DNA from: Altererythrobacter aquiaggeris
GTDB lineage: Bacteria > Pseudomonadota > Alphaproteobacteria > Sphingomonadales > Sphingomonadaceae
DNA length: 64,000 nucleotides
Assembly: GCF_037154015.1 (NCBI RefSeq)
Contig: NZ_JBANRL010000001.1
Location: 1,984,001-2,048,000 of the forward strand
Direction: 5' to 3'
Shown here: positions 52,026 to 61,079 of the stretch, piece by piece
How the letters are laid out: each line of letters starts with the position of its first letter
Position numbering within the stretch: the stretch's first letter is position 1
Notes under the pieces: generated by a model
What the model was told of the DNA's origin: nothing
Database searches by the model: none
The model's input: only the letters and a program-made list of their open reading frames with translations
Translations under genes and position numbers: made by a program

Positions 52026-52517
52026 TCATCGGCGTATTTCAATCACAGTTCCATCGGGGACCGCTTGCCACAGTTCGGCAATTTCCGCGTTGGTGACTGC
52101 AATACAGCCATCGGTCCAGTCGCCTGGCACTCTGCCCGCAGGCAGCGCGTTGGGTTGACCGTGAATGAAGATATCGCCGCCGGGCGAGCGGCCCTGCCGG
52201 GCTGCAAATTCGCGGTCCGCTGCGTTGGGATAGGATATTCGCAGTGACAGATGGTAGGCGCTGCGGGGATTGCGCGTATCGATCGTATAGCGGCCTTCGG
52301 GAGTGCGTTCGTCACCTTCGAATTGCTTATGTCCGATCGGTGCATCGCCAAACTGGATGCCGGAATAAGTCCTGATCAGCTTGCTTTCTGCATAAAGCGA
52401 TATCGTGCGCTCGGACTTATCGACCAAAACAAAATCGGCTTGCGGTAACGGCGTCCCGATTTTGGGAGCGCACGCTGCCAGCAGTACCAGGGCCATCGAC
52501 GCGACAAGTTTTCTCAC
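52026..52517 (-). CDS. L,D-transpeptidase-family lipoprotein
   Basis: 163 residues from a GTG at 52517, which opens onto a lipoprotein signal (RKLVASMALVLLAAC); the longer frame has no signal. The YkuD catalytic box is intact: FIHGQPNALPAGRVPGDWTD followed by GCIAVTNAEI, with the His, the Gly and the active Cys near residue 139. It would make 3-3 crosslinks in peptidoglycan or attach proteins to it, at the periplasmic face of the membrane. The gene lies alone between the winged-helix regulator and purA, ending 100 bases from the former's start. Confidence 0.87.
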   Translation of the reverse strand: MRKLVASMALVLLAACAPKIGTPLPQADFVLVDKSERTISLYAESKLIRTYSGIQFGDAPIGHKQFEGDERTPEGRYTIDTRNPRSAYHLSLRISYPNAADREFAARQGRSPGGDIFIHGQPNALPAGRVPGDWTDGCIAVTNAEIAELWQAVPDGTVIEIRR

Positions 52518-52548
52518 CCGGCCACCATACGCACGGTAAATCCCCGGC

Positions 52549-53838
52549 TCAATCCATGAACGGATCGCGCACCAGAATCGTGTCTTCGCGTTCGGGGCTG
52601 GTCGAAACCAGCGCAATCGGCGTTTCGATCAATTCCTGCACCCGCTGGATATATTTGATCGCATTCGCCGGAAGATCGGCCCAGCTCCGCGCGCCCGCAG
52701 TGGTTTCGCTCCAACCCTCCAGCTCTTCGTAAATCGGTTCGACCTCGGCCTGATCGGCTGCATGGGCAGGCAGATAATCCATTACCTTGCCGCGCAGGCG
52801 GTACCCGGTACATATCTTGACCGTATCAAATCCGTCGAGCACATCGATCTTGGTCAGCGCAATTCCGTTGACGCCGGAAATCGCGCAGCTCTGGCGGACA
52901 ATAACCGCGTCGAACCAGCCAACCCGCCGTTTCCGTCCGGTGACCACCCCAAACTCGTGCCCCCGTTCCCCCAGTGTCTCGCCCACGTCGTCTTCAAGTT
53001 CGGTCGGGAACGGCCCGCTACCCACGCGGGTGGTGTAGGCTTTGACGATCCCCAGCACGAACCCGGTCGAACCGGGCCCAAGTCCAGATCCGCTGGCCGC
53101 TGTCCCGCTGACCGTGTTGGAGCTTGTCACAAACGGATACGTGCCGTGATCGACGTCCAGCAACACGCCCTGTGCACCCTCGAACAGGATCTTCGCGCCG
53201 GCCTTGCGAACTTTCTTCAGCCGTTTCCACACCGGCTGCGCGTATTTGAGTACGAAGGGCGCAATTTCCTTCAGATCCGACAGCAGCCGTTCACGGTCCA
53301 CCGGCGGTTCGCCAAATCCGGCACGCAGCGCGTCATGGTGCGCGCACAACCGGTCCAGCTGGGGGTCGAGCTTATCCAGATGTGCCAGATCGCAGACGCG
53401 GATTGCGCGGCGACCAACCTTGTCTTCGTAAGCCGGTCCGATCCCGCGTCCGGTCGTGCCGATTTTGCCGCTGCCGGCAGCGGTTTCGCGCAAGCCGTCA
53501 AGATCGCGGTGGATGGGCAGGATCAGCGGGCAATTATCCGCGACAGCCAGATTGTCGTCATTGATCGTGACGCCCTGCGCCTCGACCTTGGCAATCTCGT
53601 CGCGCAGCGCCCACGGGTCGAGCACCACGCCGTTGCCAATCACCGACAGTGTGCCGCTGACGATGCCTGATGGAAGCAGGCTCAATTTGTAGGTTTTGCC
53701 ATCAATAACCAGAGTATGTCCGGCGTTATGACCGCCCTGAAATCGCACCACTGCGTCTGCCCGGCTGGCGAGCCAGTCCACGATTTTGCCTTTGCCTTCG
53801 TCACCCCACTGGGCGCCGATTACGGTTACGTTGGCCAT
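52549..53838 (-). CDS. purA: adenylosuccinate synthase
   Basis: 429 residues. The N-terminal loop [20 protein letters not shown] is the GTP-binding signature, followed by [18 protein letters not shown] and [20 protein letters not shown] near residue 220, and the C-terminal [20 protein letters not shown]. It converts IMP and aspartate to adenylosuccinate. It lies 9 bases after the hisZ stop on the same strand. Length and order are normal; the L,D-transpeptidase gene follows after 31 bases. Confidence 0.98.
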   Translation of the reverse strand: MANVTVIGAQWGDEGKGKIVDWLASRADAVVRFQGGHNAGHTLVIDGKTYKLSLLPSGIVSGTLSVIGNGVVLDPWALRDEIAKVEAQGVTINDDNLAVADNCPLILPIHRDLDGLRETAAGSGKIGTTGRGIGPAYEDKVGRRAIRVCDLAHLDKLDPQLDRLCAHHDALRAGFGEPPVDRERLLSDLKEIAPFVLKYAQPVWKRLKKVRKAGAKILFEGAQGVLLDVDHGTYPFVTSSNTVSGTAASGSGLGPGSTGFVLGIVKAYTTRVGSGPFPTELEDDVGETLGERGHEFGVVTGRKRRVGWFDAVIVRQSCAISGVNGIALTKIDVLDGFDTVKICTGYRLRGKVMDYLPAHAADQAEVEPIYEELEGWSETTAGARSWADLPANAIKYIQRVQELIETPIALVSTSPEREDTILVRDPFMD

Positions 53839-53847
53839 TCCAGGTCC

Positions 53848-54984
53848 TTACAGTTTTCGGGCTTCAGAGCCGCTGAGTTCATGGGTGCAGCCAGCGGCCG
53901 CAGCATTGTCCTGATCGGATAGTGCGGCAACGGTGCGCCAGCCGATTGTCCGCAACCGCGCAGCAACGCCTTCATCATGCCCGAGCGGCAGGAACAATCT
54001 GTCGCGCGTTCCGGTATCGGGCATCGCAGCCATCAGCGGATCGGCAAATAAGGAGAATCCCGTCGCAGCTTCATCACTGCCGCCGATCCGGTACGTACCG
54101 CCCCGCCCCAATGCGCCGCGCACGCCATCCGCGTGGATCGTAAAGCCGAACCAGCTTTGGTATTCGAAGCCGTGACGTTCTGTCGGGTCAAGCGTCACGC
54201 GGGCACGGTCACCCACACGCTCGGCAATCTGCTCCAGCCCCGCGATCCGGCTTGCCAAAGCACCGCCGGCATCAATTGCGCGCAAACGTTCGATTGCATC
54301 GGCAAACGGTCCGGTCGCATACAGTAGCGGCAGATAAGCCTCGCCGCCCGCCGCCTTGAGCCCGCCGGCATCCTTTGTATCGAGTTCGCGGCGTACGGCA
54401 GCGATCTTGTCAGGGGCCAGCGGGAGAGCCTGTTCGGCCAGCGTATCGACCAGATCAGGCAAAGTCAGATCAACCGAAATTCCCTGCGCTCCGGCAGCCT
54501 CCAGAGCCTCGATCGCGAGCGAGACAATCTCGCCTGCAGCAGCGACCGTGTCGCTTCCGATCAGTTCTGCACCAAGCTGGAGGCGCTGGCGCGCCGGGTC
54601 GAGCTGGTCCGCACGCATCACCGCGACATCGCCCGCATAACAAAGCCGCAAGGGCCGAGGCGCGCCTGCCATGACTGTTGCTGCAATCCTCCCGACCTGC
54701 ACCGTGATATCCGAACGAAGCGCCAGAGTGCGCAGGCTAGACGGGTCGGTAAAGCGGAACATCTTGCGGGTGCTGATCCCTTCGCCGTCCTGCGCCATCC
54801 GCGTAGCCAGCGATTTTTCAAATTCGACCAGCGGCGGAATAACGCGGTCGTAACCGTGCGCATCCATCGTATCCAGAACGGCCCGCATGATTCGCGCGGT
54901 TTTGGCCGCATCTGCAGGCAGGCGGTCTTCCAACCCTTCGGGCAGCAAGTCACTGGTCGAATCTGTCATGACATCATCATTCAT
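53848..54984 (-). CDS. hisZ: ATP phosphoribosyltransferase regulatory subunit HisZ
   Basis: 378 residues; a second start 5 codons in is possible. The protein is a histidyl-tRNA-synthetase paralog: DRVIPPLVEFEKSLATRMAQ, MFRFTDPSSLRTLALRSDIT, then class II synthetase-like strands, but it lacks the tRNA anticodon domain. HisZ activates the short HisG form to start histidine synthesis. No hisG gene is in the window. It sits between serA and purA, as in related genomes (remembered). The stop lies 9 bases upstream of purA. Confidence 0.93.
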   Translation of the reverse strand: MNDDVMTDSTSDLLPEGLEDRLPADAAKTARIMRAVLDTMDAHGYDRVIPPLVEFEKSLATRMAQDGEGISTRKMFRFTDPSSLRTLALRSDITVQVGRIAATVMAGAPRPLRLCYAGDVAVMRADQLDPARQRLQLGAELIGSDTVAAAGEIVSLAIEALEAAGAQGISVDLTLPDLVDTLAEQALPLAPDKIAAVRRELDTKDAGGLKAAGGEAYLPLLYATGPFADAIERLRAIDAGGALASRIAGLEQIAERVGDRARVTLDPTERHGFEYQSWFGFTIHADGVRGALGRGGTYRIGGSDEAATGFSLFADPLMAAMPDTGTRDRLFLPLGHDEGVAARLRTIGWRTVAALSDQDNAAAAGCTHELSGSEARKL

Positions 54985-55012
54985 TTGCGCGCCGCGCTTG
55001 CCCTACCTTTCA

Positions 55013-56599
55013 TCAGAATTCCAGCGCCTTCACGGTGCGAACGCCCTGAAGGTTGCAGGCCTTGTCGAGAATTTCGGGCGAAATTGCCTGATCGACCGAC
55101 AGCAGCAGCACCGCTTCACCGCCGGCTTCGCGGCGGCCAAGGTGGAATGTGCCGATGTTTACGCCCGCTTCGCCCAGCAGCGAACCGATTCGCCCGATAA
55201 AGCCCGGCGCATCATCATTGACGATATACAGCATATGTCCCGCCAGTTCGGCTTCGATCCCGATCCCGAAGATCGAGACGAGCCGCGCCTCTTCCTTACC
55301 GAACAACGTGCCCGCAACCGAACGGTCGCCTTGGCTGGTCGCCACGGTCACGCGGATCAGCGTATTATATGCGCCGTCACGCTCGTTACGGATTTCGCGC
55401 ACTTCCATGCCGCGTTCCTTGGCCAGATAGGGCGCATTGACCATGTTCACCGCATCCGAATACTGGCCCATCAGACCTGCCAGAACCGCTCCGGTGATAG
55501 GCTTGCCATTCAGGTCGGCGGCCGCACCCTCGCGCTCGATGCTGATCTTGGCAAGATTGCCGTGGGCCAACTGACCGACAAGCGAACCAAGCCGCTCCGC
55601 AAGTTTCATGTAAGGGCGCAGCTTTGGCGCTTCTTCAGCGCTCAGGCTCGGCATGTTAAGCGCATTGGCGACCCCGCCGTTGACGAGATAGTCGGACAAC
55701 TGTTCGGCAACCTGCAACGCGACATTGACCTGCGCTTCGTTGGTGGACGCCCCCAGATGCGGGGTGCAAATAAAATTGGGCGTGCCGAACAGCGGGCTGT
55801 CCTTCGCCGGTTCATCGGCAAACACGTCCAGCGCCGCGCCGGCAACCTGCCCGCTTTCGAGCATATCTTTCAGCGCTGCCTCGTCGATCAGTCCGCCGCG
55901 CGCACAATTGACGATGCGAATACCGGGCTTGGCTTTTTCCAGCCGCTCCCGGCTCAGGATGTTGCGGGTCTGATCGGTCAGGGGAGTGTGCAGGCTGACA
56001 AAATCCGCGCGGGCAAGCAGATCTTCCAGATCAACCTTTTCGATGCCCAGTTCGATACCGCGTTCGGCGGTGAGGAAGGGGTCATAGGCGATCACTTTCA
56101 TTTTCAAACCCTGCGCGCGGCTGGCCACGATCGAGCCGATGTTTCCGGCGCCAATCAAGCCAAGAGTTTTGCCGGTCACTTCGATACCCATGAAGGCGCT
56201 TTTGGGCCATTCGCCAGCCTGTGTGCGCGCATCGGCAGCCGGGATCTGGCGGGCGAGCGCCATGATCAGCGCAATCGCGTGTTCGGCCGTCGTGATCGAA
56301 TTGCCGAACGGTGTGTTCATCACCACCACGCCCTTTGACGAGGCATAGGGGATATCGACATTGTCGACCCCGATGCCGGCACGGCCAATCACTTTCAAAT
56401 TGGTCGCCGCGTCAAGGATTTCAGGCGTTACCGTGGTCGATGAACGGATGGCGAGGCCATCATATTTGCCGATGATTTCTTTGAGCTGTTCGGACGTCTG
56501 GCCGGTGATGACATCCGCTTCGCAGCCGCGCTCTTCGAAAATGCGGACGGCGTTTGGGTCCATCTGGTCGGAAATAAGCACTTTGGGTTTCTGGGACAT
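55013..56599 (-). CDS. serA: D-3-phosphoglycerate dehydrogenase
   Basis: 528 residues, the long form with an intervening domain and a C-terminal ACT domain (GFIGRIGSLLGEAGVNIGTF). The substrate-binding segment is SSTTVTPEILDAATNLKVIG, the NAD loop GKTLGLIGAGNIGSIVASRA, and the catalytic His/Glu pair is in FICTPHLGASTNEAQVNVAL. It oxidises 3-phosphoglycerate in the first step of serine synthesis and is expected to be inhibited by serine through the ACT domain. It follows serC after 97 bases that contain two palindromic repeats. Confidence 0.97.
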   Translation of the reverse strand: MSQKPKVLISDQMDPNAVRIFEERGCEADVITGQTSEQLKEIIGKYDGLAIRSSTTVTPEILDAATNLKVIGRAGIGVDNVDIPYASSKGVVVMNTPFGNSITTAEHAIALIMALARQIPAADARTQAGEWPKSAFMGIEVTGKTLGLIGAGNIGSIVASRAQGLKMKVIAYDPFLTAERGIELGIEKVDLEDLLARADFVSLHTPLTDQTRNILSRERLEKAKPGIRIVNCARGGLIDEAALKDMLESGQVAGAALDVFADEPAKDSPLFGTPNFICTPHLGASTNEAQVNVALQVAEQLSDYLVNGGVANALNMPSLSAEEAPKLRPYMKLAERLGSLVGQLAHGNLAKISIEREGAAADLNGKPITGAVLAGLMGQYSDAVNMVNAPYLAKERGMEVREIRNERDGAYNTLIRVTVATSQGDRSVAGTLFGKEEARLVSIFGIGIEAELAGHMLYIVNDDAPGFIGRIGSLLGEAGVNIGTFHLGRREAGGEAVLLLSVDQAISPEILDKACNLQGVRTVKALEF

Positions 56600-56612
56600 G
56601 ATGTGTCTCCTT

Positions 56613-56694
56613 CGTCATCCCGGCGCACCCCGGGATAGCTAACAATATTGGGGGGAATGTTACGCAAACGGTCCCGGCTTTCGCCGGGACGACG
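56613..56694. repeat. pair of REP-like palindromes between serC and serA
   Basis: CGTCATCCCGGCGCACCCCGGGAT (first 20 shown: CGTCATCCCGGCGCACCCCG) lies at 56613-56636, and an inverted related unit at 56671-56694. Each unit is itself a hairpin with a 7-bp stem (ATCCCGG/CCGGGAT and GTCCCGG/CCGGGAC). Two inverted copies separated by 34 bases form a BIME-like element. Such intercistronic units often stabilise upstream mRNA or stop transcription partly; here that would affect serC versus serA. Spacer: TAGCTAACAATATTGGGGGG and beyond, nothing further recognised. Confidence 0.7.
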
Positions 56695-56696
56695 CT

Positions 56697-57848
56697 TTAT
56701 TTTTGAATCTCGGCGTAAGCCCATTCGATCCACGGCAGCAGACGTTTCAGATCCTCCTGCTCTACGGTTCCGCCGCACCAGATTCGCAGGCTCGGCGGGG
56801 CGTCGCGATATCCGTTGAAGTCGTATCCGACATCGCGCTCATCCAGCATTTTGGCGATGGTGGCAGGCACTTTCGCCTGATCTTCCGGTGACAGGCCATC
56901 ATAATAATCGCCCTGGAATACGAAGCAGACACCGGTGTTCGTGCGCTTCGCAGGATCGGGCACCATATTGCGCAGCCACGGGGTGGCCTCGATCCAGTCG
57001 GTCACGATTTTCGCATTGGCATCCGCGCGGGCAAACATGGCCTGCCGGCCGCCGAGCGATTTGGCCCATTCCAATGCCAAGATGTAATCTTCTGTCGCCA
57101 GCAGACTGGGGGTGTTGATAGTCGCGCCCTCGAAAATCGTCCGGTTCAGCTGATCGCCCTTCTTCAGGCGGAAAAGTTTGGGCAATGGCCATTCGGGGTT
57201 GTAACTTTCAATCCGCGCAACGGCTTTCGGGCTCAGGATCAGAATGCCGTGCTGCGCCTCGCTGCCCATGACTTTCTGCCAGCTGAAAGTGGTGGCATCG
57301 AGTTTCGGCCAGTCCATCTCCTGCGCGAATACCGCGCTGGTGGCGTCGTTGATCGTGATCCCGCTGCGCCCTTCTTCCAGCCAGTCGGTATTGGCGATCC
57401 TGGCGCCCGAAGTCGTGCCGTTCCAGGTGAACACCACATCATTATCCTGCGGGATGACCGCCAAATCGGGGATTTCGCCATAGTCGGCGTCCAGCACGGT
57501 GAGGTCTTTCAGCTTCAGCTGTTTGACAGCATCCTGAATCCAGACGTTGCCGAAGCTTTCCCATGCGGCGACCGTTACGGGGCCTGTGCCCAGCATCGTC
57601 CACATCGCGCATTCGAGCGCACCGGTATCGCTGCCCGGCATAATCCCTACCAGATAGTCATCCGGCACACCCAACAGCTCGCGCGTCAGATCAATGGCAT
57701 ATTTCAGCCGTGCCTTCCCTACCACCGAACGGTGCGAACGGCCAAGTGCTTCGGTCTTGAGATCATTTGCCGACCAGCCCGGAAATTTGGCAGTCGGGCC
57801 GGACGAAAAGAAAGGACGCTCCGGTTTAAGAGCGGGTACGTTAGTCAT
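56697..57848 (-). CDS. serC: phosphoserine aminotransferase
   Basis: 383 residues from the ATG at 57848 with GAGGAG 8 bases upstream; the upstream frame has no ribosome site. The PLP Lys lies in TTFSWQKVMGSEAQHGILIL near residue 190, and the N-terminal RPFFSSGPTAKFPGWSANDL plus GIMPGSDTGALECAMWTMLG match the alphaproteobacterial SerC class. It converts 3-phosphohydroxypyruvate to phosphoserine. It stands first in serC-serA-hisZ-purA. The REP-like element separates it from serA. Confidence 0.95.
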   Translation of the reverse strand: MTNVPALKPERPFFSSGPTAKFPGWSANDLKTEALGRSHRSVVGKARLKYAIDLTRELLGVPDDYLVGIMPGSDTGALECAMWTMLGTGPVTVAAWESFGNVWIQDAVKQLKLKDLTVLDADYGEIPDLAVIPQDNDVVFTWNGTTSGARIANTDWLEEGRSGITINDATSAVFAQEMDWPKLDATTFSWQKVMGSEAQHGILILSPKAVARIESYNPEWPLPKLFRLKKGDQLNRTIFEGATINTPSLLATEDYILALEWAKSLGGRQAMFARADANAKIVTDWIEATPWLRNMVPDPAKRTNTGVCFVFQGDYYDGLSPEDQAKVPATIAKMLDERDVGYDFNGYRDAPPSLRIWCGGTVEQEDLKRLLPWIEWAYAEIQK

Positions 57849-58022
57849 GTATTCTCTCCTCACAGAGAGCTCGCGCGGCGTTGGGGCCGCGTGGCCCACG
57901 GGCGGCAATAATGTTGCGCTGCAACAAGTCAAGCATATGCATTCGCATTATGGTGGACGGGTTTCAGTGCAGGATGGTGCGCGTTAGCGTCTGGTTAACC
58001 ATCAACTGCCACACTGGTCGAC

Positions 58023-58688
58023 ATGTTCCGCACGGCTGTCATTTTATCCGTCTCGGCCCTGTTGGGCGCGTGCAGCGTGCTGCCAGGCAGTGACAATGAT
58101 CGCACATCCGCGCGCCCTGCGGCAGGCAAAACAATCGCCGCGTCTCCGGCATCACGACAATGTCTGGGCCAGTTGGACGCAGCGGGGGCACATTTTATCG
58201 TCAAGCCCGATCGCTACGCGGGCAATGGCTGTTCGGCGATCAACATTGTCAGCCTGAATGCCATGCGCGGGGACATTGCGAAATTCACCGTGACCAATCT
58301 GGCCACGGTGTCGTGTCCGGTGGCCACCACGTTTGCCGCATGGTCGCGGTACGGGGTGGACCGTGCAGCACGGCAAATCCTGGGCAGTCCGATCGAACGC
58401 GTCGAAACGATGGGCAGTTATGCGTGCCGCAACGTCGCGGGTACCGGCCGCAGATCGGCTCACTCGACAGCCGATGCCGTAGATGTATCCGCTTTCGTGC
58501 TTAAGGATGGCCGCCGGATCAGCCTGGCATCGGGTTGGAAATCGCCTGACGCGCGCGAGCGGGAATTTCTCAGGACAGTGCACCAAAGTGCGTGCAAACG
58601 GTTCGGCACAGTCCTTGGACCGGACTACAACTCCGCCCACCACGACCATTTGCATCTCGAGCGCGGCGATGGCACCTTCTGCCGTTAA
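58023..58688 (+). CDS. extensin-like C-terminal domain lipoprotein
   Basis: 221 residues with a lipoprotein signal (FRTAVILSVSALLGAC) and a Cys-rich secreted domain of the extensin-like family: GRRSAHSTADAVDVSAFVLK with H-x-x-x-D-x-x-D metal-binding pattern, then DYNSAHHDHLHLERGDGTFC. These metal-ligand motifs resemble those of M15-type D-Ala-D-Ala carboxypeptidases, so a peptidoglycan or glycan-processing activity is possible (inference). Four further cysteines may form disulfides. It stands alone between serC (divergent, 174-base gap) and the LuxR-type gene. Confidence 0.83.
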   Translation: MFRTAVILSVSALLGACSVLPGSDNDRTSARPAAGKTIAASPASRQCLGQLDAAGAHFIVKPDRYAGNGCSAINIVSLNAMRGDIAKFTVTNLATVSCPVATTFAAWSRYGVDRAARQILGSPIERVETMGSYACRNVAGTGRRSAHSTADAVDVSAFVLKDGRRISLASGWKSPDAREREFLRTVHQSACKRFGTVLGPDYNSAHHDHLHLERGDGTFCR

Positions 58689-59309
58689 TCATGTGCCGGT
58701 GGACCTTCCGAGCCGCGAATCCAGGCTCATCCTCACGGCATGAGCGGCGTGTTTGGCGCCCAGCTTGTTCATCATGTTGGACCGGTGGATTTCCACTGTC
58801 CGCGGGCTGATTTTAAGCATTCCGGCGATGTCCTTGTTGCTGCTGCCCTTGGTCAGCCAATCCAGCACTTCGCGTTCGCGGGCTGACAAGTTTTCTATCC
58901 GGTTGCGCGCATCGATCATCCGGCGGCGCGCGTCCGCCCGGTCTGCCGCCTCTTCCGCAGTGCCGGTCAGCGATGCGCCGAGACTGTCTTCATCAAGCGG
59001 GAGCGGCAGATAATCAAGCGCCCCGGCCTTGATTGCCATGACCACTTTATGCACCGCACGCTGTTCGTGAACCGCTAGCAAAGGCAGCCAGACACCCGCC
59101 TCCGCCAGATCTTCCAGAATATGCGATATCCCGCCAGCAGCGTCATCATCGTGAGCAATTATTATGCCGCCGCGCGGCGGATGGCGGATCAGTTCCGCGA
59201 CATCATTATAGACTTCTGCGTGATGGCCCAGTGACATGGCCAGCCGCGAAAGTTCCGCTCGGTTGCGCGAAGAACGATCGATTATGTGGAGTGTGGTTCG
59301 CTGTATCAT
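58689..59309 (-). CDS. FixJ/LuxR-type regulator with a degenerate receiver domain
   Basis: 206 residues from the ATG at 59309. The C-terminal helix-turn-helix is a clear LuxR type (LSAREREVLDWLTKGSSNKD then IAGMLKISPRTVEIHRSNMM). The N-terminal receiver has lost key residues: the loop that normally carries the phosphorylated Asp reads GGIIIAHDDDAAGG, the Thr/Ser of strand 4 is replaced (LLAVHEQRAV) and the invariant Lys before helix 5 is missing (DYLPLPLDEDS). It may be a pseudo-receiver controlled by protein contacts or a ligand. No histidine kinase is adjacent. It converges on the extensin-like gene with no gap. Confidence 0.82.
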   Translation of the reverse strand: MIQRTTLHIIDRSSRNRAELSRLAMSLGHHAEVYNDVAELIRHPPRGGIIIAHDDDAAGGISHILEDLAEAGVWLPLLAVHEQRAVHKVVMAIKAGALDYLPLPLDEDSLGASLTGTAEEAADRADARRRMIDARNRIENLSAREREVLDWLTKGSSNKDIAGMLKISPRTVEIHRSNMMNKLGAKHAAHAVRMSLDSRLGRSTGT

Positions 59310-59501
59310 GACCACGGGTTTGCGCGTATCCGCGCAAATACGCATTGCAAACACCCACCGGATCAGATGGTTAACGCAGCGCAAACCATAGGTAATCTCG
59401 CGTATTTTCAGGGGCTGCCACCACCAGCCGCGATCCCTCCGGAATGGACCTAATTCGCGGGTCCGACCTTAGGTAAAAGGCCTAGCGCCGCAGCCATGTG
59501 A

Positions 59502-60248
59502 CTATTTTTCCCTGGCGAAGGAGAAATCTGGCAGTGAATGAAATGCGGTGCGCAGGGCGTCGCCCCAACTTGATGACACCGACTGAAAATAGGGGTCGTC
59601 CTGCGGGATACGGTGGTGATGCGTGGGCGCGAACGTGCCGCGTTCGATAACCATCATGTCGAGCGGCATCCCGACAGACAGATTCGCCTTGAGCGTGGAA
59701 TCAAACGACACCAGCAACAATTTGACAGAGTCCTCGAAACTCATGGTGCGGTCGTATCCGCGCAAGATAATCGGGCGTCCGTATTTGGTTTCGCCGATCT
59801 GGAAAAACGGTGTGTCCAGGCTGGCTTCGATGAAATTGCCTTCCGGATAAATCATGAACAGGCGCGGTTCCATACCGTCGATTTGTCCTGCCAGGATGAT
59901 GGAAGCTGTAAAGCGCCCCTTGCCCCGAATTCCGTTGGCTTCTTGCCGTTTGTGGATGACACTTCGCAGCAGCTTGCCGATGTCGGTCGCGACCTGGAAC
60001 ATGGTCGGCGCCTTCATCAGCGAATTATCGCGGTCGTCGGGCGCTTTCGTGCGTTCTTCCAGTAGGCTGACCACCGCCTGCGTCGTGGCGAGGTTCCCCG
60101 CTGTCATAACCGCAATCATCCGTTCGCCGGGAACTTGCCAATGGAACATTTTCCGGAAGACAGAAATATTGTCGACCCCGGAATTCGTACGGGTATCGCT
60201 CATCAGAACGAGGCCCTTATCGACCATCATTCCTACACAGTAAGTCAT
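59502..60248 (-). CDS. anbu: Anbu (bacterial proteasome homolog) peptidase
   Basis: 248 residues. The sequence starts MTYCVGMMVDKGLVLMSDTR, so after Met removal Thr2 is the catalytic nucleophile, as in Anbu/BPH proteins; the Asp in SDTRTN and a Lys in ISVFRKMFHWQV complete the Ntn-hydrolase site. Anbu assembles into a helical or ring-like particle related to HslV and the 20S proteasome. Substrates are unknown. The three genes upstream (transglutaminase-like, alpha-E and ATP-grasp) form the standard Anbu operon. It follows the transglutaminase gene by 3 bases. No AAA+ unfoldase is adjacent. Confidence 0.95.
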   Translation of the reverse strand: MTYCVGMMVDKGLVLMSDTRTNSGVDNISVFRKMFHWQVPGERMIAVMTAGNLATTQAVVSLLEERTKAPDDRDNSLMKAPTMFQVATDIGKLLRSVIHKRQEANGIRGKGRFTASIILAGQIDGMEPRLFMIYPEGNFIEASLDTPFFQIGETKYGRPIILRGYDRTMSFEDSVKLLLVSFDSTLKANLSVGMPLDMMVIERGTFAPTHHHRIPQDDPYFQSVSSSWGDALRTAFHSLPDFSFAREK

Positions 60249-60251
60249 AAA

Positions 60252-61067
60252 CTATTGTTCCGTTTGTTGTTGTTCGACAGCTACGTCGACATAGAGGTCT
60301 TCGCGCAGCGTGCCGAAGGAAATACCTGTGATTGGCGCTGCATCGCGGTAATCACGTCCGGTTGCCACACGGACATAGCGCGGATCGGGGCTGATGCCGT
60401 TCGAAATATCGAACCCGACCCAGCCCAGTCCCTCGACATGGGCTTCCGCCCAGGCATGCGTGGCATCCTGATCAATCCGGTCATTCATCATCAGATAGCC
60501 CGAGACATATCGCGCGGGAATATCCATCGCGCGTGCAGCACCAAGGAAAATATGCGCATGGTCCTGACATACACCTTCGCCGCCGACAGTCGCTTCTTCG
60601 GCTGTCGTACTAGGGTTGGTGGAGCCGGTTTTATAGACCACGCCGTCACGAATTGCAGCCGACAGCGCGTGAAGCCTTGCGACCGGATCGGTTTCCGCTT
60701 GTTGCAAACGCTCGATCATGGCGGTCATCCGGGGGCCCGGCTTTGTCAGCTCCGTCTGGCTGAGAAAGCTCCATAGCGGCATGTGTCCGGAATGTTTGCC
60801 GATCACCCCAGAATTATCTTCTGTATCGACGGTGCCGTGACACACGATAACGACTTCGCGCGCGCCAGGTTCGATCGAAACCAGCGTCACGGTGTTGAAG
60901 TGCTGGTCTTCATATTCGAGTTCGGGGACCGCGTTTTCATATTCCATCGTCCAGCTCGCGATCTGCTGACCCTGAGTGCTTTTGGGGGTCAGTCGCAGCC
61001 GCTGGAGCGCGTGGACGACAGGTGCGTCGAATTTGTAGCGAGTGGTATGGCGAATAGAGAGGCGCAT
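60252..61067 (-). CDS. transglutaminase-like protein of the Anbu operon
   Basis: 271 residues. An N-terminal beta-rich domain (LSIRHTTRYKFDAPVVHALQ) precedes the cysteine-protease-like transglutaminase core: Cys in EATVGGEGVCQDHAHIFLGA near residue 165, His in DATHAWAEAHVEGLGWVGFD and the Asp in that segment (VGFDISNG), a complete catalytic triad. It is typical of the group linked to Anbu and likely cleaves or transfers amide bonds in a peptide made by the ATP-grasp enzyme (inference). It lies 12 bases after the alpha-E gene and 3 before anbu. Confidence 0.92.
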   Translation of the reverse strand: MRLSIRHTTRYKFDAPVVHALQRLRLTPKSTQGQQIASWTMEYENAVPELEYEDQHFNTVTLVSIEPGAREVVIVCHGTVDTEDNSGVIGKHSGHMPLWSFLSQTELTKPGPRMTAMIERLQQAETDPVARLHALSAAIRDGVVYKTGSTNPSTTAEEATVGGEGVCQDHAHIFLGAARAMDIPARYVSGYLMMNDRIDQDATHAWAEAHVEGLGWVGFDISNGISPDPRYVRVATGRDYRDAAPITGISFGTLREDLYVDVAVEQQQTEQ

Positions 61068-61079
61068 GGTGTTCTGTCC

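Noticed and set aside
53848-54984. Histidyl-tRNA synthetase instead of HisZ
   Set aside because: The anticodon-binding C-terminal domain is missing and the length fits HisZ.
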